Part shown: one piece after another, positions 36,575 to 45,760 of the stretch
Numbering within the stretch: the first letter of the stretch is position 1
How the letters are laid out: the number at the start of each line of letters is the position of its first letter
NCBI GenBank assembly: GCA_011959105.1
Contig: BLLU01000264.1
Location: 16,566-80,565 of the forward strand
Reading direction: 5' to 3'
DNA length: 64,000 nt
Origin: Lachnospiraceae bacterium
Lineage (GTDB): Bacteria > Bacillota > Clostridia > Lachnospirales > Lachnospiraceae
Notes under the pieces: generated by a model
Database searches by the model: none
Seen by the model: only the letters and a program-made list of their open reading frames with translations
Told to the model about the DNA's origin: nothing
Position numbers and translations under genes: made by a program

Positions 36575-39500
36575 ATGGCTAAAATGATAGATAATGAACC
36601 CATATATTCAGGTGAGAAAAAAGTCTGGAAAATGTTTTATAATAATCTTCCACAACATTTTGTCGTATATAATACTCGCTCAATAAAAGGCTGGGAATTT
36701 GATTTTTGCATTATGGCGGAAGGAATGGGGCTATTTGTTATTGAGGTAAAGGGTTGGAAAGCGGAGACAGTTTTTAATGTTATAAACGAAGATACAATCA
36801 TTCTAGCCGGTGAGGAAAAGCCATGTTCCAGTCCCAGAAAGCAGGCTCGGGGATACCGTTTTAGCATGGTCAATATGTTTCGGCAAACGTTGGGAATCAA
36901 TCCGCTGGTCATGGATCTTGTTTGCTATCCCTTTATTACTAAAAAAGAGTATTATGAAAAAAGATTGGATATTATATCGGATGAGGCAGAAACTATTTTT
37001 TCAGAAGATTTAGAAAATGTATCCCTGCTGACTCAAAAACTTACCGCAAGGTATAATATCAATAAAGGTACGCCGCATGATGAGTTAAACGCAAAGCGGT
37101 TTGTACTTATCAGACATCATTTTGAGCCGAACTTTGATTTGAAGAGGAATACGGTAGAGCTGAATCCGGGATACTCAAGATTGAGGATTATCCGGCAGGA
37201 GATTAGGGATGAAGTAGTTGATGAGATTATTCAGGAGTATTTCAGCGGAATAAAGGAGATCATATTTGTCAGTTCAGGTTCATCCCTGATCAAATTGGTT
37301 GATCAGGTGGAGGCGCAGTTGGCTGCCCGAAAACTGTATCCGGAGAAGGGAGATTTAGGGGTTGGGGAGCAAAAAGGCATAAGAGGCAATATAAGTCAGG
37401 AGTATAATATTTTTAATTTTGCTGTATTTGAATTGCCGGAACTAGTTGGTATGACCGAAGAGGATGTCCTGATTGAAGAAGGTAAATATGACGAAAGGCA
37501 AAAAATTTTGCTGAAGGAACTGGCGGCTAAAACGGCATTTAATTTTCAGCAGTATGAAATAGAGCATGCCCCCGGCTACGGGAATATATTAGTTTTGGCA
37601 GGTGCAGGCACCGGAAAGACATATTCCATGGTTTCAAGAATTGCTTTTTTGTGTAACCGGTCGGCAGATGCCATAGTGAATATTGTCAGTGATATTGCCA
37701 TGATCACTTTTACAAATGATGCCGCAAAAAACATGAAAAACCGGTTGAAAAAAATGTTTATGAATTATTTTGTGCTTACTTCCAATCAAAAGTATATGCA
37801 CTTAATAGAAGATATGGGGCAGGTTCAGATATCTACCATTCATAAGTTTGCAATATCCCTTTTAAAAAACGAATGTATGTGCCTGGGATTGGGGTATGAT
37901 TGTCAGGTGACTAATGAGACTTATGACCGAAAGAAATTGTACCACTTGTATTTGAATGCATATTTTGCTGAGAAAATGAAAGAAGATCCGAGTTTTGTAC
38001 ATCAAATGACAGCTCCATCGTATATATTGGAGGAGTTGTTGATCAATTTTTGCGATCAGTTGTATAATAAAAGCATTGATGTAAAGAGATTATCCATGGA
38101 TGAATTAGATCATCCCATAGAGACGATGCCCTATTTTAATGAGTTAGTTGTAAAAGTAGTTATAAAAGCGGAAGTGGAGTATGCAAATCTTATCAAGGAA
38201 AGAAATATGCTCAGTCTGCGTGATTGCATGATTCAACTTCATGGCATGGTAAAAGACGGAAAAATAACGGAGCATAGAAACAAATATAAGTATGTGTTTG
38301 TGGATGAATTTCAGGACACAGATGATGGGCAAATTGAAACTGTGTTGGGATTACAGAAACTGTTTGGTGAGCAGTGCAGGTTATTTGTAGTGGGAGATTT
38401 GAAACAGAGTATTTACAGGTTTAGGGGCGCAACTTTAAGTGCGTTTGATCAGGTGAGAGATAATGGGGGTGACTGGCTCTGTTTCACCTTAAACAGAAAT
38501 TATCGCACAGACAGCCGACTGCTGGATCAACTGCATTGTGTTTTTTTTGAGATGGGAAGACAGATGCGGTTGCCATATGAGGACAAGGATCATTTAACCA
38601 GTCGCATAGTGAAAAAATGTGAGGATGCTTTTTTGCTGTGTAAGATTTCTACACATAGCAAAGATAGCGGATGCTTTTATGATGATCTGTTCAATGAGTT
38701 AAAAGTACAGACGAATGCAATAATTAAATTGGGTAAGCAGAATAAACTGGGGGCTGAAGAGAAGACAATAGCCATTCTTGTGCGGTACAATTGGCAGATT
38801 TCCCAAATAGTCAAAGAGGCCGAAAAAAGAGGGATTGTAGTCAGAACGGCGGATGGGGGAGATCTGTACAGACTTCCGTCTACGATGGATTTGTATAAGC
38901 TGGTTATGGCAGTCACTCACCCGCATAATAAAGTTTATCTGGCAAATTTAATAATGTCTAACTATGTATCCCTGAATTTGAATATGTCTCTGTTAAAGAC
39001 AGGAGATTCGGATGTAAAAACGGAGGAATTGATTCGGGTACTTGATGAGTATTTTATGCTTATTCTTGGGAAAAGATGGAATCAGTTAATTGCGGAGTTT
39101 GAGTCAAAGCCAGTGCTTGTGGTATTGCGGGAGATCTATGAGGCGACGAAACCCTGGCGGTCAGTCAGCGGAGATCAGGATATGCAATCGGCATACAGGA
39201 TGAATTATGAGTGCTTGATTGAGAAAATATTGCAGAAGTATGCGCGAGAATATATGACAATCAATATGGTCAACGATTTCTTGAAAATCAATATTACGAC
39301 TTATCAGGAAGAGGCATCCAGAAAGCCAGAATATGATTCAAAGGATGTGGATGTTATATGTACAACCATCCATAAGGCAAAAGGGTTGGAGTACGGAACG
39401 GTTATGCTTCCTTATACGGGGGAGGATATTTCCGACATAAGGGTAAAGGGATTAAGTGTCAATGTTCTTGGCGGTAAGATATACTATAGTTTCTCACAGG

Positions 39501-39682
39501 GGAAAAAGGTGGATTACAGCGAAGGATATGATATAAAGGCGGAAATGTATGAAAAGGAATGTGAAGAAACAAGGATTTTATACGTGGCGTTGACAAGAGC
39601 GATTCGGAATATTGTGTGGTTTGAAGACTTGGACAGTGAAGTACAAACGAGCTGGGGCAACTTTTTGGAGGTTGTTGGATAA
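36575..39682 (+). CDS. NERD-domain UvrD/Rep-type helicase
   Basis: 1035 residues. An N-terminal NERD (nuclease-related) domain shows KGWEFDFCIM and VIEVKGWKAE (near 40-65), matching the D...ExK nuclease core. Superfamily 1 helicase motifs follow: LAGAGTGKTYSM near 342-353, VDEFQDTDDGQ near 575, GDLKQSIYRFRGA, the motif TTIHKAKGLEYGTVMLPY, and ILYVALTRAIRN at the end. The layout resembles AddA/UvrD. It overlaps the next, AddB-like gene by one base (TAATG), so the two probably form a complex like AddAB. Confidence 0.92.
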   Translation: MAKMIDNEPIYSGEKKVWKMFYNNLPQHFVVYNTRSIKGWEFDFCIMAEGMGLFVIEVKGWKAETVFNVINEDTIILAGEEKPCSSPRKQARGYRFSMVNMFRQTLGINPLVMDLVCYPFITKKEYYEKRLDIISDEAETIFSEDLENVSLLTQKLTARYNINKGTPHDELNAKRFVLIRHHFEPNFDLKRNTVELNPGYSRLRIIRQEIRDEVVDEIIQEYFSGIKEIIFVSSGSSLIKLVDQVEAQLAARKLYPEKGDLGVGEQKGIRGNISQEYNIFNFAVFELPELVGMTEEDVLIEEGKYDERQKILLKELAAKTAFNFQQYEIEHAPGYGNILVLAGAGTGKTYSMVSRIAFLCNRSADAIVNIVSDIAMITFTNDAAKNMKNRLKKMFMNYFVLTSNQKYMHLIEDMGQVQISTIHKFAISLLKNECMCLGLGYDCQVTNETYDRKKLYHLYLNAYFAEKMKEDPSFVHQMTAPSYILEELLINFCDQLYNKSIDVKRLSMDELDHPIETMPYFNELVVKVVIKAEVEYANLIKERNMLSLRDCMIQLHGMVKDGKITEHRNKYKYVFVDEFQDTDDGQIETVLGLQKLFGEQCRLFVVGDLKQSIYRFRGATLSAFDQVRDNGGDWLCFTLNRNYRTDSRLLDQLHCVFFEMGRQMRLPYEDKDHLTSRIVKKCEDAFLLCKISTHSKDSGCFYDDLFNELKVQTNAIIKLGKQNKLGAEEKTIAILVRYNWQISQIVKEAEKRGIVVRTADGGDLYRLPSTMDLYKLVMAVTHPHNKVYLANLIMSNYVSLNLNMSLLKTGDSDVKTEELIRVLDEYFMLILGKRWNQLIAEFESKPVLVVLREIYEATKPWRSVSGDQDMQSAYRMNYECLIEKILQKYAREYMTINMVNDFLKINITTYQEEASRKPEYDSKDVDVICTTIHKAKGLEYGTVMLPYTGEDISDIRVKGLSVNVLGGKIYYSFSQGKKVDYSEGYDIKAEMYEKECEETRILYVALTRAIRNIVWFEDLDSEVQTSWGNFLEVVG

Positions 39683-42372
39683 TGGCAATAACAATTTATA
39701 CATACAGTAACCCGTACAAAATTGATAAAGAGCCATATTGGGCATCCATTCAGAACTGTTTTCATCTGTGTGTATCACAGACTTTGGCCAACGGTCTGTG
39801 TGACCAATACAGAGAATTTTTTCAGGGTAAGCTGACCACAATTAAAAATTTTGTCAATGTTTTATATAGAAATTGGGAAAGCGATGTATTTGCGATCAGT
39901 CAAAGGGCGGTAATAGACAATGTAATTGATTATTTGGACTTTTCTCTGGTTGTGCCGGGTACGATGGAGCTTTCAGATGTTATCGGGGCTTTAAAACGCA
40001 ACAGAAATTCCGTATGCGAAAGTATTCGTACAATGTTTGAACTGGGTATGGAGCCCGGTCAGATCAAAGAGTCCGAACTGACATATGAACAGCGGTGCGT
40101 AGTAGAAATATATAAAGAATTAGAACGAACAGGAAATAAGTTTTTTGCGCTGAAAAACAATTTTACGGAAGAGGATATTGATAATGCCATATCAGAAACG
40201 ATAAAGTTGACGGTGGGATCGGGAACAAAGGGGGATATTTCTGAAATACGTGGGGATTCTATCATCATTCATGGTATTCATCAGTTTTCTCCGATTATGC
40301 TAAAAACAATAGAAGTTCTCAGCAAATATAAATTGGTTGTTATTTTATTTAATTATCAACTGGAATATAAAAGTGTGTATCAGACTTGGCTGGATGTATA
40401 TTCGTTGTTTGAGAGTAAGGTTGTCATATCACCGAAGGACTTTAGTGATGACCGAGAGAGCTTTCAGGGGGGCAGGGCGGCAAATAATATTGCAGCTTTG
40501 ATAGGCGGAAATACATGTTCCATTGATTTTGCGGAGAAGATAGAGGTAGTAGAATATAATAATGCGACGGAATTTGCCGGATATATCGCAAAGCTGTTTG
40601 AAGGGGCGGAAAGAGCTCGGCGGGATGAGAATTTTGCCCATCCTGCGTTATATTATATGGACGAGCAGATTTATGCGGCAAACAGTGCTGTTAATGATAT
40701 TCTGAAAATTTATTTTCCAGAACAGTTTGGGGAGAGGGACTTTTTAGACTATCCGATCGGGCATTTTTTCTTTGCTATAACCAATATGTGGGACTTGGAA
40801 ACGCAGTCGCTTTATATCCGGGATTTGCGGGATATTTATGAATGTCTTTCATGTGGGATTATCACAGAGAAAGTTCCCGGCGAATGCGTTTCTATATTTG
40901 ATAAGGCGAGGCTGTTTTTCTCCAGTGAAACCACCATATCAGACATAATCAAAAAGCTCAGGCGACTAAAAAGGCAGCTCAGGGATATAAATGATGATGG
41001 GGCAGAAAGGGCAGAATGCCAGAGAATTGAGTATTTTGATCTGTCTGAAAGCGAAATTGACAAACTGATTATTGCCTTGATGGATTTGAATGGCATTGCG
41101 GAACTTTTTTATGCCGACTTCAATGATCAAAACAATGATTTCAAAGTATTTTACGGGAAAATCCGAGAGGTGCTGGTTTCCCATGTGTTGGACGCACGGG
41201 ATATTGATGACGAGTTCAAGGATATTGTGCAGCGGGTACTGCGCAGAATAGAGGAAGTTGGCAATAGCGAGGCCAATGCGTCCTTTGACTGTCTGAGAGA
41301 TACAATGCAGTTATATCTTCGGCAGGTTCCGGGGGAGGGCAGGGGTGCAAAATGGATTGTGCGTAATTTTGAGCAGATTGATGGTGACATATTACGGAAA
41401 AAGTCTAACACACAAAAGAGAATACATCATTTTGCCTGTCTGTCAGATCAAGATATGAGTATCTCTCACAGGGACGAGTTCCCCTGGCCGCTGGATATAG
41501 ATTTCTTTGAAGTGGCGCAGTCCCCGGTGGATTGGAAATATCAGGTGTTTGTGACATCACGGTTAGAGTATAAGAATTTCCGGCGCTATGCGTTAATTTA
41601 TGGACTTGCGTTCAGCAGATGCCCGGTTAAGCTGAGTTATATAAAGAATAGAGGCGAAAATACATCGGAACTGTACTATCTTTTTAATGCGTTAAACGTA
41701 GAAATAAAGCCATATGAACCCGATGTTCCGATCGGTTATAAACAACGTGGGGAATATATAGAAATAAGGGATTATGGGATGGCCAAGTTTTCCAAGTATG
41801 ATCTGATGAGATATAACTTGTGTAAATATCGTTTTTTGCTGGAGTCGATTATAGAAGAAAGAAGTGTGTACAAGGACGAGTTTTTGCTGAAAAGATATTT
41901 GAAAGTTCTGTTAGAGCATAGAGCGCGCAGGCATTTTTCCGGTAAAGTATTTGCCTCTGATATTGTTTCAGATTATCTGCGGGATCAGTTGGAGGATCTA
42001 AAACCAAAGTTTGGGTTTGTGAATTACGCGGAAACATGGGATATAATAAAGAGCGCGCGTGAATATCTGGAAAAGTATGCACTATATCATGGTAGGTTTG
42101 TGCAGATCAGAGAAGAACAGATGGATCATATGACTAAGCGTGAGAACTTTTTGGCTACGAAACTTGCGGGAAACCTCATGGCGCATGAGGGAGAGATTTT
42201 TAAGAACTCTACACAAGAAGAAATTGACCATACTTTAAACAAAGAAAATCTGAGCGATGAGAAATATAGGAAAGTTTTGAACAGTTTGTGCGGCAATTGC
42301 TCCGAGAAGGATATTTGTCTGGAAAGTTTTCGCTTTAAGATGAGAGAAAAGAAGGGGAATTACAATGATTAA
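39682..42372 (+). CDS. AddB-like protein with 4Fe-4S cysteine set
   Basis: 896 residues. The first 700 resemble a helicase-like scaffold without usable ATPase motifs, as in AddB. The C-terminus has NLCKYRF (Cys near 713) and CGNCSEKDIC (C-x2-C-x5-C, near 870-880), the four-cysteine pattern that holds the Fe-S cluster in AddB and Cas4 nucleases. Only about 157 residues separate the two parts, and I cannot find the D...DxK catalytic motif expected between them. It probably partners the NERD-UvrD helicase upstream. The 3' end overlaps the SNF2 gene by 8 bp. Confidence 0.72.
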   Translation: MAITIYTYSNPYKIDKEPYWASIQNCFHLCVSQTLANGLCDQYREFFQGKLTTIKNFVNVLYRNWESDVFAISQRAVIDNVIDYLDFSLVVPGTMELSDVIGALKRNRNSVCESIRTMFELGMEPGQIKESELTYEQRCVVEIYKELERTGNKFFALKNNFTEEDIDNAISETIKLTVGSGTKGDISEIRGDSIIIHGIHQFSPIMLKTIEVLSKYKLVVILFNYQLEYKSVYQTWLDVYSLFESKVVISPKDFSDDRESFQGGRAANNIAALIGGNTCSIDFAEKIEVVEYNNATEFAGYIAKLFEGAERARRDENFAHPALYYMDEQIYAANSAVNDILKIYFPEQFGERDFLDYPIGHFFFAITNMWDLETQSLYIRDLRDIYECLSCGIITEKVPGECVSIFDKARLFFSSETTISDIIKKLRRLKRQLRDINDDGAERAECQRIEYFDLSESEIDKLIIALMDLNGIAELFYADFNDQNNDFKVFYGKIREVLVSHVLDARDIDDEFKDIVQRVLRRIEEVGNSEANASFDCLRDTMQLYLRQVPGEGRGAKWIVRNFEQIDGDILRKKSNTQKRIHHFACLSDQDMSISHRDEFPWPLDIDFFEVAQSPVDWKYQVFVTSRLEYKNFRRYALIYGLAFSRCPVKLSYIKNRGENTSELYYLFNALNVEIKPYEPDVPIGYKQRGEYIEIRDYGMAKFSKYDLMRYNLCKYRFLLESIIEERSVYKDEFLLKRYLKVLLEHRARRHFSGKVFASDIVSDYLRDQLEDLKPKFGFVNYAETWDIIKSAREYLEKYALYHGRFVQIREEQMDHMTKRENFLATKLAGNLMAHEGEIFKNSTQEEIDHTLNKENLSDEKYRKVLNSLCGNCSEKDICLESFRFKMREKKGNYND

Positions 42373-45300
42373 AGCAGGAGGGTTCGTGAGATGCCCTATT
42401 GACCGGGAATATCCCCAGACTCCAAGAATGTTTGCCACGGGAAAGGTAGTCAGCGTAAATGATTTTAATGAATCGGCGCATATAGAATTTGCCGATCCCT
42501 TTGGGTACAGAAAGTTTTTTGAGTTTATTCCCACAGAGGTGGAGGAAGCGCCTTTGAGGGCATTGGAACGCTGCCATCTTTTTAAAGGTACTGTTGTGCG
42601 GTATGGAAAAAGAGTGGCTACAGTCGTGGAATATAGGCGGAATGAAAGCGGTGTTTATGAATACTATATCCAGGATAATGCCAGTAAGGAGTATATTCGT
42701 GCAGAGGAAGGGGAGCTCACTGCGTCATTCCTTTCAGGATGTGCCAATCCGGTTCACCAGTTAAAAAAGTATGAGTTTCAAAACCCGTGCTGGTATCTTG
42801 GAAGGCAGATTGTAAAAGATACCATGAACATTCTGGATAATGCGATCTGTGGGTTTAGAGAGTTGGCCGGCTGTAAAATATATTTAAAGGCGTTCCAGCT
42901 AAACACAATCATGCGGTGCGTTCAAAGTGAGAAATGCAGATTTATGTTAGCTGACGAGGTGGGTTTGGGAAAAACCATCGAGGCATGTTCAATATTAAAA
43001 ATCTTTTTGACTGACAAGGCGGAGAAAAAGATTGTTATCGTAGTTCCCCAGTCCCTGACTGCGCAGTGGAAAACGGAATTATTGTTTAAGTTTGGGATTA
43101 TGGAAGGAAAAAATAAAAATGGGAATTGCGTTTCCATATGTTCGGCGGAGGAGTTGTCCGATTGTGAATGCGGCGACAACTGGGACTTCGTAATAGTGGA
43201 TGAGGTTCATAATTATCTAAAGGAAAGAACGATATATGAAAAAATACATAATCTGAGTGTCAATGCGGAAAATATTATCCTGTTGAGTGCCACTCCGATC
43301 CAGCAGCGAAAAGAAGAATATCTGGATCTGTTGAAACTGATTTTACCGCAGCGGTACGACCATATGGCGGCCGATCAATTTGAGGAGTTGGTGGAGAAAC
43401 AGAATAACATAGCGAGAACCGCTTATATTCTTTTGGATCAGTTGGACAGTTTTAAAAATGAATTGTTGCCGGATGTGGAAGAGGAGGATGCTCATGACAA
43501 TGAGGATGTTCAAGAGGAATTGGAGGGGATCAACGAAAACCTGCGCAATTTAGCGGAAATGATAGGGGATGAAAAACTGTCGCAAATAATAGCCGGGATT
43601 GATAACGCAAAAGAAGATTTTGGCATGTACGAAGTTCAGGTTGCCATTTCATATGTCTGCGACAATTATCAGATGGAGAGGAATATTATCAGGGGACGCC
43701 GTGCTTTGCTGGGGGTGCATTCCCAGAATAAAGAGGGGGAATTTGCGGAACGAAAGTTAGAGGAAATCACATACTCTTTTGGAGAAGAAGATAACTATTA
43801 CGAAAGCGAGGTATATCGCACTCTGAAGGAATGGCTGGTTTCGCAGCAGGAAACCTTGGATACTGTCAGGATTGAGAGAGAAATCCGACCGGTGCTGGAG
43901 GCCTTTTTCAGTTCTCCGTGGGCATATGTGGCCAGACTTGAAAAGGTGTATGGAAAAAGTGCTCTACCTGATGATGTGTGGAAGAGCGCCAGCAGATGGC
44001 TTGAGGATGAGAACGAGGCCATAGAGCAGCTGGCGGACATTATGGATGATGTGCAGGTACATCCATCGCGACTGATGAAATTAATCAGTTATATAGACAT
44101 ACATCTATACGGGAAAAAGGTTGTGATATTCACGGATCACGCCGAAACCTTTCATATATATTATGATGTTTTGCGGGAGGCTTTTGGTGAGGAGGTAACC
44201 GGGTTTGCGAAGTTCCTTGATCGGGAAGAGGCCGAAAAAAATATCTACAGGTTTCAGTCTGAGGCGGATTGCCGCATACTCATCTGTGATCAAACAGGTG
44301 GAGAAGGCCGCAATCTTCAGATAGCGGATTATGTGGTACATATAGATTTGCCGTGGAACATCAATGTGATTGAGCAGAGAATAGGACGGTTGGACCGAAT
44401 GGGACGGAATGTGGAGGTGCCTGTTACTTCCGTTGTTATTCATACAACCGATAGTTATGAAGAGCAGTTGTTTGATTTCTGGAATAAGGGTTTAAATGTG
44501 TTTAAACAGTCTCTCAGCGGTCTTGAGATCATTATGAATGATATCAATCGAAAGATTGTGGAATCTATAAAGACCGATTTTGAGTATGGGTTATATCGGT
44601 TAATCCCAGAACTGATTGAGGAGGCCGAGGGAATCAGAGAAACTGTTCGCAGAGAACAGATTTTTGATACTACAGCATTAAGATTTCGTCCCATGTATAT
44701 TCAGTTGGAAAAGCTTTTGGCAGACTATCAGAGTAAAGAAAATACGATTTTTGCGGAAACAATGATGAGTTGGGCCTCTTTGGCAGGTTTTGGGAAAATT
44801 ATGCAGGACAAATCCGGCCAATTGGTTTCTTTTGACAAAACAAATTTTTCGACTCGGTCTGCGCAGAATTCTTTTCTGATCCCTCCAAATTGGAACGATT
44901 TTCTGTCCAGAAAACATAATGAGTTAATGATCCGGATACAAAGAGGGGAAAAAAGCGGGAAAGCCGGGACGATCGCATACGGGAACGGGATTATCGCATA
45001 TGAGAGTGGAGTTATAAAGGGAACCTTTGATCGGGATATTGCCATCAAAAATGACTATATACATTTTTATGCTCCGGGTGATGAGATTTTTGACAGTATA
45101 GTGAATAATGCCCTGTGCTCCTATAGGGGAAAGTGTACGGCGTTTGCTGCGGAATCGGCGTTTGATTGGATGGGCTTTATTTATACCTATTCCATAGAGC
45201 CCAATGAACGGCTTTTGCTGGAGGAAGGTGTGGACCTGCATATGCTTGGAATGTTCAGGCAGTATTTGGCATCGACAATTCAGGTGGTGCCGGTTGCGTT

Positions 45301-45760
45301 CAGCGCATACAGTGACGTACCGGAAAAGCAGGTGCTGTCTGAACATAGGCGAATTTCCCAGATGGGATATTTTAACAGGTCTGATACAATAGAGCATTTG
45401 GGGCGGAGGGGCAGAGAGGATGGATTTTTGAAGATTTCAACAAAACATTGCGCCAGCAATCTCGACTGGTTCAAAGCGCAATACGATGAAGACAGATGGG
45501 AAAGGCTGGTGGATCAAAGCAGCAAAACGGCTCGGAAAAAGGCGAGGGACAGGTTTGCCATGGCATCTGATCTGGCAGGGGTCAGGGAAATGATGGAACA
45601 GATTCTTTCAACAAAAGAGTCAAGGGAAAAGTATTTTGGAGCATGCAAAGAGGAGTCTGCGGAACAACTGAAGAGACAACATTCCATTATATATGAAAGC
45701 CTGTCAAAGCCGGTTATTCGGTTGGAGTCCGCCTGTTATATGTGGTTGATTAAGAGATGA
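42365..45760 (+). CDS. SNF2-family helicase, DpdE/PbeC-like candidate
   Basis: 1131 residues. Superfamily 2 motifs: LADEVGLGKTIEA (near 196-207), VIVDEVHNYL (DEVH, near 278), LLSATPIQQR (near 308) and, in the second RecA domain, IDLPWNINVIEQRIGRLDRMGR region near 664-685. It belongs to the RapA/SNF2 type of DNA translocases. Such an enzyme stands next to a RecQ-like helicase in 7-deazapurine (Dpd) clusters, where the pair is DpdE-DpdF. GGGGAATTACA precedes the ATG. It probably translocates on DNA to sense or process unmodified molecules; name by context only. Confidence 0.85.
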   Translation: MIKAGGFVRCPIDREYPQTPRMFATGKVVSVNDFNESAHIEFADPFGYRKFFEFIPTEVEEAPLRALERCHLFKGTVVRYGKRVATVVEYRRNESGVYEYYIQDNASKEYIRAEEGELTASFLSGCANPVHQLKKYEFQNPCWYLGRQIVKDTMNILDNAICGFRELAGCKIYLKAFQLNTIMRCVQSEKCRFMLADEVGLGKTIEACSILKIFLTDKAEKKIVIVVPQSLTAQWKTELLFKFGIMEGKNKNGNCVSICSAEELSDCECGDNWDFVIVDEVHNYLKERTIYEKIHNLSVNAENIILLSATPIQQRKEEYLDLLKLILPQRYDHMAADQFEELVEKQNNIARTAYILLDQLDSFKNELLPDVEEEDAHDNEDVQEELEGINENLRNLAEMIGDEKLSQIIAGIDNAKEDFGMYEVQVAISYVCDNYQMERNIIRGRRALLGVHSQNKEGEFAERKLEEITYSFGEEDNYYESEVYRTLKEWLVSQQETLDTVRIEREIRPVLEAFFSSPWAYVARLEKVYGKSALPDDVWKSASRWLEDENEAIEQLADIMDDVQVHPSRLMKLISYIDIHLYGKKVVIFTDHAETFHIYYDVLREAFGEEVTGFAKFLDREEAEKNIYRFQSEADCRILICDQTGGEGRNLQIADYVVHIDLPWNINVIEQRIGRLDRMGRNVEVPVTSVVIHTTDSYEEQLFDFWNKGLNVFKQSLSGLEIIMNDINRKIVESIKTDFEYGLYRLIPELIEEAEGIRETVRREQIFDTTALRFRPMYIQLEKLLADYQSKENTIFAETMMSWASLAGFGKIMQDKSGQLVSFDKTNFSTRSAQNSFLIPPNWNDFLSRKHNELMIRIQRGEKSGKAGTIAYGNGIIAYESGVIKGTFDRDIAIKNDYIHFYAPGDEIFDSIVNNALCSYRGKCTAFAAESAFDWMGFIYTYSIEPNERLLLEEGVDLHMLGMFRQYLASTIQVVPVAFSAYSDVPEKQVLSEHRRISQMGYFNRSDTIEHLGRRGREDGFLKISTKHCASNLDWFKAQYDEDRWERLVDQSSKTARKKARDRFAMASDLAGVREMMEQILSTKESREKYFGACKEESAEQLKRQHSIIYESLSKPVIRLESACYMWLIKR

